Source: CAYSYY01 sp964576115 [NCBI: uncultured Gemmatimonadota bacterium]
GTDB taxonomy: Bacteria > Blakebacterota > Blakebacteria > Blakebacterales
DNA length: 29,984 bases
Reading direction: 5' to 3'
Assembly (NCBI GenBank): GCA_964576115.1
Contig: CAZNUA010000043.1
Span: 1 to 29,984, forward strand
In this document: in pieces, positions 8,862-17,623 of the stretch
Layout: the number at the start of each line of letters is the position of its first letter
Numbering within the stretch: the stretch's first letter is position 1
Made by a program: the position numbers and the translations under genes
Notes under the pieces: generated by a model
The model's database searches: none
What the model saw: only the letters and a program-made list of their open reading frames with translations
What the model was told of the DNA's origin: nothing

Positions 8862-10430
8862 ATGCCGCCTGTGCGGATCGGACGACACCGCCTCATCCTG
8901 TTGATTGCTCTACTCCTCTTTCTTCCGGCAGCAGTCGGCTGCGGGGGCTCCGAACCGGTTTCCGAAACCCGGGAGAGCGTGCTCGACCGGGTCGTCGCTC
9001 TCCGGGAGATCCGCTACGAGGTGCCGGCCATCCCCCGCTGGTGCGATCGGATCGAGACCCTCGAAAAACACCGTGTCAATGTCGGGGACTGCGAGCTGTA
9101 CGTCGAAACCGAGGGCCGGGGCACTCCGCTGGTCCTGGTCAACGGCGGTCCGGGCGGCACCCACCACTGCTTTCATCCCTGGTTCTCGCTGGCCGCGGAA
9201 TTCGTTCAGGTCATCTACTACGATCAGCGCGGGTGCGGTCTCTCCGACCGCACCCCCGGTCCCGAGGGCTACTCGGTACAGCAGGCCGCCGCTGACCTCG
9301 AGGCAATCCGGCAGGCTCTCGGCCACGAGACCTGGACGGTGCTGGGATATTCCTACGGGGGATTTCTGGCCCAGTGGTACGCGATCTCTCATCCGGAGAG
9401 CGTGTCGGGTCTGGTCCTGCTCGGGGCTGCACCCGGCCTGTGGACCGAGATGGAACCGACCCGGCAGTACGACTACATCTCCACCGAGGAAAGAGAACAC
9501 CTGAACGGGATCCGGAGCGAACTGCAGACGCACTACCGCGAGCAGGGATGGAGTCATGAGCACTACCTGCAGTTGCTGCTCTACAACAACCACCTCAACG
9601 CCGACTGGAAGCGGCAGAATTTCTACCGCCCCTCGACCGAGCGCTGCGCGGAGATCGCGCTCTATGAATGGGATCACGCCGATGAGTTCCGCCGCCAGCT
9701 GATCCCGACCATGGACGCCATCGATCTGAGCGGCGCCTTCGAGGACTGCCCCATTCCGACCCTCATCCTGGAGGGTGAGTGGGATCTGACCTGGAACACC
9801 GACAAACGCGATCTGCTGCTCGACAACCACCCCGGAGCCGAGCTGATCGTGTTCGAACGGGCCGGGCACGGCATCTACGACGAAGACACCGATGCCTTCT
9901 TCACCACCCTGCGTCGCTTCCTGCGTCGCCTGCCGCGCGTGCCGCAGCGCCGCCTCGCAGCCTGGCAGGAATACCTGGCTGACTGGAACCAGGCCCGACT
10001 CGCCGATCCGCGCTATCTCATCCGGCAGTGCAATGAAGGCCATGCCGCCTATCTCGAACTTGCGAACCGATACCGCTCCGACTGGCTCGCGGGAGTACTC
10101 GGCTCGAGCGAACTCCGCATCGTCGGGCATGCTCTCTACGACGCCACCCGCTACGATGACGCCCTCGAGGTCTTCCGGATCCTGGAAGAGACGGCGCGCG
10201 ACCGTGATGATGAGACCTATCTCGCCATTGCCCTGATCTGGCAGGGCCACATGCTCGACCTGCTCGATCGGCGCTCCGAGGCCGTCGCAGTGTATGAACA
10301 GGTACGGGACATGGATCTGGGCGAGGATGGCATGCGGCACGACCAGTTCGGCCTGGCGATCGTATTCGATTCGTGGGTTGCTGAACGTATCGAATCGCCG
10401 TTTACCCGGGTCGAGAACCGGTGGCCGTGA
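8862..10430 (+). CDS. Lipoprotein alpha/beta hydrolase (proline iminopeptidase-like) with C-terminal TPR-like region
   Basis: A 522-residue protein. The signal peptide ends in lipobox AVGC (Cys27), so it is a periplasmic lipoprotein. Residues 70-355 are an alpha/beta hydrolase of the proline iminopeptidase (S33) type: the NGGPGG oxyanion motif at 94-99, YYDQRGCGLSDR at 119-130, the nucleophile elbow GYSYGG with Ser164, Asp308 in EGEWD, and His336 in RAGHG. Cytosolic iminopeptidases end near here. This one adds about 165 residues, including two helical-repeat-like segments (YDATRYDDALEVFRILEE and LLDRRSEAVAVYEQVRDM, about 426-487) that look like TPR repeats. The extension may bind a partner or a substrate. 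AAGGGG about 9-10 bases before the ATG supports the start. Confidence 0.82.
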   Translation: MPPVRIGRHRLILLIALLLFLPAAVGCGGSEPVSETRESVLDRVVALREIRYEVPAIPRWCDRIETLEKHRVNVGDCELYVETEGRGTPLVLVNGGPGGTHHCFHPWFSLAAEFVQVIYYDQRGCGLSDRTPGPEGYSVQQAAADLEAIRQALGHETWTVLGYSYGGFLAQWYAISHPESVSGLVLLGAAPGLWTEMEPTRQYDYISTEEREHLNGIRSELQTHYREQGWSHEHYLQLLLYNNHLNADWKRQNFYRPSTERCAEIALYEWDHADEFRRQLIPTMDAIDLSGAFEDCPIPTLILEGEWDLTWNTDKRDLLLDNHPGAELIVFERAGHGIYDEDTDAFFTTLRRFLRRLPRVPQRRLAAWQEYLADWNQARLADPRYLIRQCNEGHAAYLELANRYRSDWLAGVLGSSELRIVGHALYDATRYDDALEVFRILEETARDRDDETYLAIALIWQGHMLDLLDRRSEAVAVYEQVRDMDLGEDGMRHDQFGLAIVFDSWVAERIESPFTRVENRWP

Positions 10431-10505
10431 GAATCCCTCGAGGCCGTGGCGAGCGGGAGTTTTCGACCGGGCCAACCGGTTCGAGCAACAGATGCCAGCA
10501 CCGCT

Positions 10506-10712
10506 TCAGCCTCGAGTAATGCGATAGACGTAGAACTGGCTCAGGCGGTCCCGGTCGAGAATGAAGACCGTATCGCCGATGATCGTGAGATCGTCGCAGT
10601 AGTTAGTCAGGGAGTGGTTTCGGTCAGATTGCACGACGCCCTCCGGCGGGATTACCATTGTTCCGATTTCCGGTGCCATGCCACCCGCTTCCCGCTCTGG
10701 TCTGAACAACAA
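10506..10712 (-). pseudogene. Truncated C-terminal gene fragment, family unknown
   Basis: The minus strand has a 68-codon open frame. Its last 40 codons look like real coding sequence: GC-rich third positions and a protein-like string, DDLTIIGDTVFILDRDRLSQ followed by FYVYRI. The strand-turn pattern suggests the end of a beta-rich (possibly propeller) protein. The ATG at 10712 has no ribosome site, and the first 15 residues look random, so I read this as the 3' end of a lost gene rather than a working small protein. It occupies most of the 305-base gap 10431-10735; the remainder holds nothing I recognise. Confidence 0.35.
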
Positions 10713-10735
10713 ACCGGGAACTCAAGAGGCACCTT

Positions 10736-11398
10736 ATGACCACTTCTCGATCACTCACCCGCACGCTGCTCGCGACGGGCCTGCTGATTCTTCTGTCGGT
10801 CCCGGCCCGGGGCCAGAGCCCGGACACGATCCGCCGGGCCGGTTCGTGGTGTTTCCCGCCGCAACATCACTGTATTGGATCCCTCACCCGGGCTCTCTAT
10901 ACACCGGACTCGACCATTGAAAAGTATGCCGACCTGCTCCAGCAGTCCGGCAACCGGGTATCACCAATCCGAACCGATGAGGCCGGACAGGGTTCGGTCG
11001 TCGGCTCGGTCCTGGGCGCAACCCTCGGAATGGTGTCCGGTATCGGGAGTGGACTCTTGATCGATACAGTTCTCAGCGATGATGATACCAGCGGAGGCTG
11101 TGTGATAGTCCTCGAAATCGTCGGGGTCGGAGTCGGAGCCCACCTGGGTAACGGCAGGCACGGCCGGGTCGGCCTGGATATCGGCGCCTCCTTCGCCTCA
11201 CTCCTGCTCGGCACCCTGACCGTCAGCCTCCTGGCCGGCGACAGGCATATAAGCCCGGTGCTCCCCTGTGCCGTCCTGGGTCTGCAGATCGCTTCCGCAG
11301 TCGTGGTCGAGCGCAGTTCGGCGCGCAGGAAGAGACGTCTGACCGTTCCTAACCTCTCCCCGATTCCCGACGTTTCACCCACAGTACCCGACCGTTGA
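10736..11398 (+). CDS. Exported protein of unknown function with glycine-rich hydrophobic segments
   Basis: A 220-residue protein with a clear signal peptide (TRTLLATGLLILLSVPARG, cut near 27). The mature part has two Cys in its first 25 residues (SWCFPPQHHCIG), then glycine-rich hydrophobic stretches at about 85-110 (VGSVLGATLGMVSGIGSGLL), 125-140 and 150-175, and a basic Ser/Arg/Pro tail. The glycine-rich hydrophobic pattern is like that of small membrane-inserting or envelope proteins. I do not recognise a family. An AAGAGG 6-7 bases before the ATG supports the start. The next gene (a broken peptidase) begins 42 bases later on the same strand. Confidence 0.55.
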   Translation: MTTSRSLTRTLLATGLLILLSVPARGQSPDTIRRAGSWCFPPQHHCIGSLTRALYTPDSTIEKYADLLQQSGNRVSPIRTDEAGQGSVVGSVLGATLGMVSGIGSGLLIDTVLSDDDTSGGCVIVLEIVGVGVGAHLGNGRHGRVGLDIGASFASLLLGTLTVSLLAGDRHISPVLPCAVLGLQIASAVVVERSSARRKRRLTVPNLSPIPDVSPTVPDR

Positions 11399-11440
11399 GA
11401 TCGGATTATCATTCATCGCGTGACAGGTGCGGGAGGTGCT

Positions 11441-11995
11441 GTGGATACAGAAAGAAGCGGGATCTGCCTGTTGCGATGGATCCTGCCGGTGGCAGTGATA
11501 CTGGCGGGGATTCTCCCGGCCTGCAACGCCCGGGTGGATCCGGTGCCTCCTCCCCGTATCCCGATCGAGGATTTCCTCCGGGAACCCGTTGGACACAGCT
11601 ATCGACTCTCCCCGGATGGGGAGTCATATACCTGGTTGAGTCGGGTGAATGGGCGCACCCATCTCTTTCGAAGGGTGTTGAACGGAGTTGCGGTCGACGA
11701 TATCACGCCGTCCGACATGTCCACCGTGAACGACTATCTCTGGCTCACCGGCGGTCAGATATTCGCGCTCGGCAGCGGGATCGAGGGTATTCTGGGAATC
11801 ACCCTCCTGCAGGCCGGTGATCGAGCCGGTGTTGCCGTATTGTCCGGGGAGGGATCGTGCGAGATCATCGATCCTCTGCCCGAACTGCCGCAGCACATCG
11901 CCGTTCTGTTCTCTCCGGGAGAAGATGTGCCCCGCCCGCGACGGGACGGCCGTTCACGGTTATCTCGTCCTGCCCCCCGGGCGCCCGGCGCGTGA
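11441..11995 (+). pseudogene. S9 family peptidase, N-terminal propeller fragment (frameshifted gene)
   Basis: GTG at 11441, preceded by GGGAGG at 4 bases, starts a lipoprotein-like signal ending in LPAC. The mature part begins like the beta-propeller of S9 prolyl oligopeptidase / acylaminoacyl peptidases: IPIEDFLREPVGHSYRLSPD, then GESYTWLSRVNGRTHLF, and further on EIIDPLPELPQHIAVLF. The propeller then stops after roughly 150 residues. From about 11930 this frame turns into unrelated Pro/Arg-rich sequence to a TGA at 11995, while the peptidase domain continues in another frame. About 200 propeller residues present in full S9 enzymes (600-680 residues in all) are missing, so this is a deletion plus frameshift. 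Confidence 0.7.
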
Positions 11996-12719
11996 TCTGC
12001 CGGTCATCGTCTACCCCCACGGCGGACCCCACTGGCGCGATGTCTGGGAGATGGGCCGGTTCCGGGAGATTCAGCTGCTGGCCAACCGCGGCTATGCCGT
12101 GCTGCAGGTCAACTTCCGGGGCTCGACCGGCTACGGGAAGAGTTACCTCACCGCCGGTTTCAAGCAGAACGGTCTGGCGGTTCAGAACGACCTCACCGAC
12201 GGCGTGCGCCACCTGATTTCCGAAGGGATTGCAGATCCTTCGCGGATCGCCATCATCGGCGGCAGTTACGGCGGGTACGCCGTCCTGGCCGGCCTGGCTT
12301 TCACCCCTGAACTCTACGCCTGCGGGGTGAGTCTCTTCGGGGTGTCCAGCTTCTTCACCTTCCTCGAAGCCCTCGCACAATGGACCGACATGTCGGTTCA
12401 CTACGAGCGGATCGGTCACCCGATCCGCGATCGGGAGCTGCTCACCCGGACCTCACCGCTGCTTCACGTGGAGAATATCCGGGTTCCGATCCTCATCGCC
12501 CAGGGCGGTCGGGATCCGATCGTGAATCCGGAGGAATCGGATCAGATGGTCGCCGCCCTGCGCGAGCAGAACGTGCCGGTCGAGTACATCTATCACGCCG
12601 AGGAAGGCCACGGGTACTTCTCTCGGCACGACAACTGGCTCGATCTCTGGCGGGCCATCGAGGCCTTTCTGGCCGAACATCTGGACGCGACGGCATCGAA
12701 AACGGCATTCGGCGGTTGA
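11817..12719 (+). pseudogene. S9 family peptidase, C-terminal catalytic fragment (frameshifted gene)
   Basis: A second open frame carries the catalytic half. Meaningful homology starts near 11934 with ARDGTAVHGYLVLPPG, the usual entry into the S9 hydrolase domain. It continues with VIVYPHGGPHWR (oxyanion), NFRGSTGYGKS, the nucleophile elbow GGSYGGYA, the Asp site AQGGRDPIV and the His site EEGHGYFS. The catalytic triad is therefore intact. The first 37 codons after the ATG at 11817 are out-of-frame propeller sequence with no ribosome site. Without its signal peptide and propeller the fragment is unlikely to act as the original exported peptidase. A stand-alone hydrolase from an internal start cannot be excluded. 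Confidence 0.7.
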
Positions 12720-12762
12720 GTCCTCCCTATCGCACGCGGAACCTGTTGTGGTACCGCCCGGA

Positions 12763-15504
12763 TTACTCGCTGCGCAGGGTCTCGGCCGGAGCGATCCGGG
12801 CCGCCAGCAGGGCCGGAAAAAGACTGGCCACGAACGCGATCACTCCCAGCAGGACCATGGGGATGCCGAGAATGACCGGATCGAAGGGCTGCAGGCCGGG
12901 GATAGCGGTGCTGGCCAGAACCGCAGCACCCAGGGCGAAGACGAAGCCGACCCCCAGTCCGATGATCGTCAGGCGCATCCCCCGCCCGATCACATGGCGC
13001 AGGACGTTTCCCTTGACCGCCCCCAGGGCGATGCGGATACCGATCTCGCGCTTTTGCCGGTTCACGAAATACGCTACCAGACCGTAGAGCCCGATCGAGG
13101 AAAGCAGGATCGCGATCAGTGCGAAGGTCCACATCGCAACGGTAGCGATCTGGAAGGGCATCAGGGCGAAATCGATCCGCCCCGTCATGGGGTTGAGCTC
13201 GTTGACCGGCAGGCTGGGATCCAGTGCGGCCACTTCTCGCCGGACGGCATCGGCCAGGAGCAGGGGATCGGTCGAGGTCCGGATGTGGACGTTCATCATG
13301 CCGTTGTAGTTCTGCCCGTAGGCGTAATACATATACGATTTGGGATCCTCGCCCAGCCCCAGGTACTTGCCGGTCGGAACCATCCCGACGATCTCGTGCC
13401 AGTTCCCACCGTGCAGCACGCGTTTGCCCAGCGGAGATTCCTCCGGCCAGAAACGATCCCGGAAGGCCTCGTTGACAATCACGACCGGACGGCTGTCGGG
13501 GGTATCGAAGACCGTGAACGGCCGCCCCTCCACGATCGGGATCCCCAAGGTGGTGAAATAGTCCTCATCGACGGTGTTGACGTCGACCATGATTCTCTCG
13601 CCTTCGGGAATCTCGTAGCCCTCGATTTCGATCGTGTGGGTCACCAGCGAAAGACTCAGAGGGATGGTGAAGGCCAGACCGGCCGACTCGACCTCGGGCA
13701 GACCCATCAGGCGTTCCTTGATCTGGCGGTAGAAAAGCCTCCCTTCCGCTTCGCTGTAGCGGTTCAGGAGCAGGTCGACCTGGGCTACGAGCTGGTGCTC
13801 GGGATCGAAACCGGGATTGACCGAACGCATCTGCTGCATGCCCTTGAGAACCATGCCCCCGCCGACCAGCAGGGTGAAGCTGGCAGCTACCTGGACCGCC
13901 ACCAGCGCCCGGCGCGAGAACGATGCCCGGCGGGGTTGTAAACCGAGACCTGTTTTCAGGGCCGAGGTGATGTCTTCGCGCGAGGCGAAGAGCGCCGGGG
14001 CCAGGCTGATCAGGATCGTCGCCAGACCTGATGACACGAAGATGAAGCCGATATCGCTCCAGGCGAGCGCACTACCCGAACCGAATTCCATCGGCATATC
14101 GAGAGGAATGGAGATATTTCCGCTGGCCTGTCCGAGCAGGGCCGCCAGCAGAAGCGCACCAAGCCCTGCCAGACCGGCCAGGACGGCGCCTTCGATCAGC
14201 AGCGAGCGCATCAGGCGACCCCGGCCGGCACCTAGAGCCATGCGGATGCCGATTTCCCGCCTCCGGCCGGCGGTGCGGGCCAGCAGCAGCCCGGCCACGT
14301 TGGCACAGGCCAGGACCAGGACGAAGACGATCATGGCCAGGCCGAAGACGATGAAACGCTGGAAATCCCGCCGGACCATCGGATCGAGGCTGGCCTGACG
14401 CTCGGGGAGGAGATTGAAGCTCTTGCCGGTAAAGAGATCGGGGTACTGTTCGCCCAGCTGCTGCTGGACTGCGGCGACCTGTTCCTGAGCCTGCACGAGG
14501 GTCGCTCCCGGCGCGAGCCGGCAGATGATGCTCCGGAAATTGTGATCGCCCCGGTTATCGATGCCGCCCAGAAGGGGTGCGGCCACTTCATGCATCGCCA
14601 CCGGTACCCAGAAACGCATGACCAGCCCGACCGAGTCGCCCTGGTACCCTTCTTCGGCCACCCCGATGACGGTGAAGGGGTACCGGTTGATCTGCACCTG
14701 GCGACCGATCACATCGGGATCGCCGCCGAACTCGCTCTGCCAGAAGGCGTGGCTGATGATCATGACCGGGTGGGTGCCTTCGGTCTCATCTTCTTCGGGC
14801 AGAAAATCCCGTCCCAGGACGATCTCGCGTCCCAGACAACGGAAATAACCGGCGGATACCAGCGAGCCCCAGATCCGCCGTCCCGCACCCTCGTTCGTCA
14901 GGTTCATCGGCATGGAGGTAGTGAGAACGGCGCAGGAGAAGGCCTCGACCCGGTCGCGGATGTCCTCGAAGTCGGGAACGGAAACCGAACCCCAATCCAT
15001 CGACCCTTCCCAGGCGGTGTAGATCCGGGTGACCTGCTCGGGATTCCGGGCCGGGGAGGATTGCAGGAGAGTCTGTACGGCCATGCTGTAGAGAAAGGAT
15101 CCGCCCGCCATGGCGATTGCCAGACAGAGCACGGCCGCGATCGAAACCCCGGGACGACGGCGGAGCTGCCGCAGAGCGATCCGTACATCCTGCATCAGGT
15201 CGGTCAGGGTCAGCCAGCGACCGCCTTTGAGACGAAGGTGATCGTCCACATCGCGAACCCACCTCTCGGAACGCGAGGGCCGGTTCGGCTCTTCGGCCGC
15301 TTCCACTCCACCGGCGAACTGTTCCCAGTTAAAACGCTCGACGGCCAGCCGCTCAGCCTCGGCGGGCGCCGAACCGTCGGCGAGCGCCTCGGTGTAGAAA
15401 TCCTCGAGTTGCCCGGCTATTTCTTCGATGATCCGCTCGGCCCGCAGGTCTTTGAGGTCGGGAAAGTCGACCCGCTCTCTCACAATGCGCTTCCAGTCAG
15501 GCAT
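12763..15504 (-). CDS. Orphan MacB/FtsX-type ABC permease with N-terminal permease-prefix domain
   Basis: A 913-residue membrane protein. Residues 1-70 form a helical prefix domain (ERVDFPDL, then a helix ending in DFYTEALADGSAPAEAERLA) known from the duplicated orphan permeases common in Acidobacteriota. Next comes MQDVRIALRQLRRRPG and membrane segment 1 (about 120-142), a large extracytoplasmic MacB-like core domain, and an FtsX unit near the middle (ACANVAGLLLARTAGRRREI). A second periplasmic domain and a second FtsX unit (REIGIRIALGAVKGNVLRHV) follow, with the tail LLAARIAPAETLRSE. No ATPase gene is nearby. I chose the ATG at 15504 because AGGAGGA lies 7 bases before it, although the frame is open 33 codons further up. 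A dyad at 15570-15590 lies upstream. Confidence 0.9.
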   Translation of the reverse strand: MPDWKRIVRERVDFPDLKDLRAERIIEEIAGQLEDFYTEALADGSAPAEAERLAVERFNWEQFAGGVEAAEEPNRPSRSERWVRDVDDHLRLKGGRWLTLTDLMQDVRIALRQLRRRPGVSIAAVLCLAIAMAGGSFLYSMAVQTLLQSSPARNPEQVTRIYTAWEGSMDWGSVSVPDFEDIRDRVEAFSCAVLTTSMPMNLTNEGAGRRIWGSLVSAGYFRCLGREIVLGRDFLPEEDETEGTHPVMIISHAFWQSEFGGDPDVIGRQVQINRYPFTVIGVAEEGYQGDSVGLVMRFWVPVAMHEVAAPLLGGIDNRGDHNFRSIICRLAPGATLVQAQEQVAAVQQQLGEQYPDLFTGKSFNLLPERQASLDPMVRRDFQRFIVFGLAMIVFVLVLACANVAGLLLARTAGRRREIGIRMALGAGRGRLMRSLLIEGAVLAGLAGLGALLLAALLGQASGNISIPLDMPMEFGSGSALAWSDIGFIFVSSGLATILISLAPALFASREDITSALKTGLGLQPRRASFSRRALVAVQVAASFTLLVGGGMVLKGMQQMRSVNPGFDPEHQLVAQVDLLLNRYSEAEGRLFYRQIKERLMGLPEVESAGLAFTIPLSLSLVTHTIEIEGYEIPEGERIMVDVNTVDEDYFTTLGIPIVEGRPFTVFDTPDSRPVVIVNEAFRDRFWPEESPLGKRVLHGGNWHEIVGMVPTGKYLGLGEDPKSYMYYAYGQNYNGMMNVHIRTSTDPLLLADAVRREVAALDPSLPVNELNPMTGRIDFALMPFQIATVAMWTFALIAILLSSIGLYGLVAYFVNRQKREIGIRIALGAVKGNVLRHVIGRGMRLTIIGLGVGFVFALGAAVLASTAIPGLQPFDPVILGIPMVLLGVIAFVASLFPALLAARIAPAETLRSE

Positions 15505-15569
15505 CAGAGGCTCCTCCTGGTGCGGGGGCAGGTCCGAGCCAGCCGCACCCCGGGTATCTGGTCTGAGGA

Positions 15570-15590
15570 TATATCGCGTGACCAGATATA
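15570..15590. promoter_or_regulatory. TATATC-N9-GATATA dyad upstream of the prefix-domain permease
   Basis: A perfect inverted repeat with 6-base arms and a 9-base spacer lies 66 bases before the permease start, in a short AT-rich patch. A second, overlapping pairing (CTGGTC at 15558 with GACCAG at 15580-15585) strengthens the symmetry. The arm and spacer lengths equal those of the dyad in front of the PadR gene at 23574-23594. PadR proteins commonly control permease genes of this type, so it may be an operator. The arm sequences differ, so the link is unproven. Confidence 0.4.
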
Positions 15591-15628
15591 CGACTTCTCT
15601 CATCCGCTGGTTTCATCAGTCCGTCACA

Positions 15629-17623
15629 TTATGGCGTGATCCGGGCTGCCCACCCCCCGCCGGGTGCAAGCCGGATCGTCAACCGCTCTCCCGACCGGAT
15701 CCGCCGAAGGTTGCGCGAGAAGTCGACGGCGTTCCGTTCTGCGTTCAGACCGTCGGCGAAGATCTCGATCCCGTACTCCCCGGCCGGCAGAAAGGAGAAA
15801 TCCAGCTCCAGCTCGCGGGCCTCGCCGTCGGTTATGGCCCCTACGAACCATGCCTCGCCCCGCCGGCGGGCCAGGGCCGCGTAGTCACTCACCCGGGCGG
15901 CCAGCACCCGGGTTTCGTCCCACACCGTCGGCACTCCGGCGATGAATGCAAGACATTCGGGCTCACGTTCGTAGCGCGAGGGCGAATCGCAGAGCATCTG
16001 CAGGGGACTCTCGAAGACCACGTACATGGCCAGCTGATGACAGCGGGTTCCCAGGCTCATCGGCCGGGTGAAAACAGGATGGAAGTTCGCGGGATTGGCG
16101 TTGGCCATCGCCCCGGGGGTGTAATCCATCGGCCCGGCCAGCATCCGGATGAAGGGCAGGGTCACATCGTGTTCGGGGGTCGGGTTCTCGCTCCACTTCA
16201 CGTGCTCGAGCCCCATCACGCCCTCACGGGTGAGCACGTTCGGCCAGGCCCGCCGCAAGCCGGCCGGTTTGTAGGCCCCGTGGAAATCGACCAGCAGGTG
16301 CCGGGCGGCGGCGGCCTCGGCGATCGTCCAGTACCAGTTGACCATCGGCTGGTCGTCACGCTGCATGAAGTCGACCTTGATACCGGCCACCCCCCGGGCG
16401 GCGAAATCATCGAGGGCCGCCTCGAGCTGATCGTCGAGAGTCTTCCAGACGACCCAGAGGATGAGCCCCACCCCCCGATCCCGGGCGTGAGCCAGCAGGG
16501 CGTCGAGGTCGATGTCGGGATTGACAGCGAAGAGATCGGTCGTGCGCGACCAGCCCTCATCGAGAATGACGTACTCGATACCGTGCTCAGCGGCGAAATC
16601 GATGTAGTGCCGATAGGTGGCCGTATTCAGGCCGGCTTCGAAATCCACACCCCGGATATTCAGGGCATTCCACCAGTCCCAGGCCACCTTGCCCGGGCGG
16701 ATCCAGCCGGGATCTGCGATCCGGCACTCGGGCGCCAGCCGCCAGACGAGGGTCGAGGTCAGCAGATCGGCGTCGGAGCCGGTGATGACGAGCACTCGCC
16801 AGGGGAAGGAACGTTCTCCCGTCGTGCGGGCGATGTAGTCGGCCCCCCGCTCCACCCGTACCGTCCGGTCACGGACCTGTCTCTCTTCAAGAGGATATGG
16901 GGGGAAGATCGCCCGCAGCATGTTGGCGCCGGTCCCGGCCAGGTAGGCGCCGGGGTAATCGCGCAGATCCGATTCGGTGACAGCCACCTTCACCCCCTGC
17001 CCCACGTCCACCAGAACCGGGATGCTGGCAAAGGTGCCCGAAGGAATCTCGCTCAGGTGGAGCCGCTCATAGGTCCGCTCCTGGTGGGTCAGCAGGCTCT
17101 CCTCGGCCGGGAACCAGAGTTCATGATCGCCGGTGAAGGCGACCGTGAATTCTTCGTTCTTCACCGTCATTTCACCGCGCCGTTCGGTGCCAAAGCGCCA
17201 GGCCACTCCGTCGTCGGCCGCCCGGACCTCGAGCGAGAACCCCTCCCGGAACTGCAGGACCAGTTCCCGATAGACATCTTCGATCCGGGCGAACTTCTCG
17301 GGCACGACCGGGGTGAGCGTCTGGCGCACCTCGCGGGTATCGGTCCGCCGTATCCGCGCCCCCGGCCCGAGGGCCGTGCCGTCGGACAAGGTCAGGGAGA
17401 GCGGTGAGGGCGCTACGATCCGGCGGCCCTCGAAGGAGATCGCCAGGGTCAGCTCATCGCCCGCTTCCACGGACACCTCGATCCGACCGTCGGGGCTGAT
17501 CACCGACCAGGTCTCGGGTGCCAACCGCCCGCCGTTATCGCCCCGAACCGGACCGGATTCCGCGGAACCACCGGTCAGGGGCAGGGCGAGTGTCAGGCAG
17601 GTAGCGAAGACGATCGTTTTCAT
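15629..17623 (-). CDS. Glycoside hydrolase family 97 enzyme, retaining subgroup
   Basis: A 664-residue exported protein of full GH97 length. The signal peptide (MKTIVFATCLTLALPLTGGSA) is followed by an N-terminal beta-sandwich (about 35-300), a TIM barrel (about 310-560) and a C-terminal beta domain. GH97 enzymes remove alpha-linked glucose or galactose from oligosaccharides. The barrel holds KVAWDWWN, YVILDEGWS, GIKVDFMQRDDQ and GLEHVKW. An Asp in KVDF (about 418) with Glu at about 473 fits the retaining, alpha-galactosidase-like subgroup, in which this Asp is the nucleophile. In the inverting SusB type this Asp is replaced. Substrate remains a guess. The ATG overlaps the PhzF stop by one base; a GTG one codon earlier is an alternative start. 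Confidence 0.9.
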   Translation of the reverse strand: MKTIVFATCLTLALPLTGGSAESGPVRGDNGGRLAPETWSVISPDGRIEVSVEAGDELTLAISFEGRRIVAPSPLSLTLSDGTALGPGARIRRTDTREVRQTLTPVVPEKFARIEDVYRELVLQFREGFSLEVRAADDGVAWRFGTERRGEMTVKNEEFTVAFTGDHELWFPAEESLLTHQERTYERLHLSEIPSGTFASIPVLVDVGQGVKVAVTESDLRDYPGAYLAGTGANMLRAIFPPYPLEERQVRDRTVRVERGADYIARTTGERSFPWRVLVITGSDADLLTSTLVWRLAPECRIADPGWIRPGKVAWDWWNALNIRGVDFEAGLNTATYRHYIDFAAEHGIEYVILDEGWSRTTDLFAVNPDIDLDALLAHARDRGVGLILWVVWKTLDDQLEAALDDFAARGVAGIKVDFMQRDDQPMVNWYWTIAEAAAARHLLVDFHGAYKPAGLRRAWPNVLTREGVMGLEHVKWSENPTPEHDVTLPFIRMLAGPMDYTPGAMANANPANFHPVFTRPMSLGTRCHQLAMYVVFESPLQMLCDSPSRYEREPECLAFIAGVPTVWDETRVLAARVSDYAALARRRGEAWFVGAITDGEARELELDFSFLPAGEYGIEIFADGLNAERNAVDFSRNLRRIRSGERLTIRLAPGGGWAARITP

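Noticed and set aside
8910-10475. Long minus-strand open frame (521 codons) opposite the hydrolase lipoprotein
   Set aside because: It is antisense shadow of a gene with clear signal peptide and catalytic triad; no motif on this strand.
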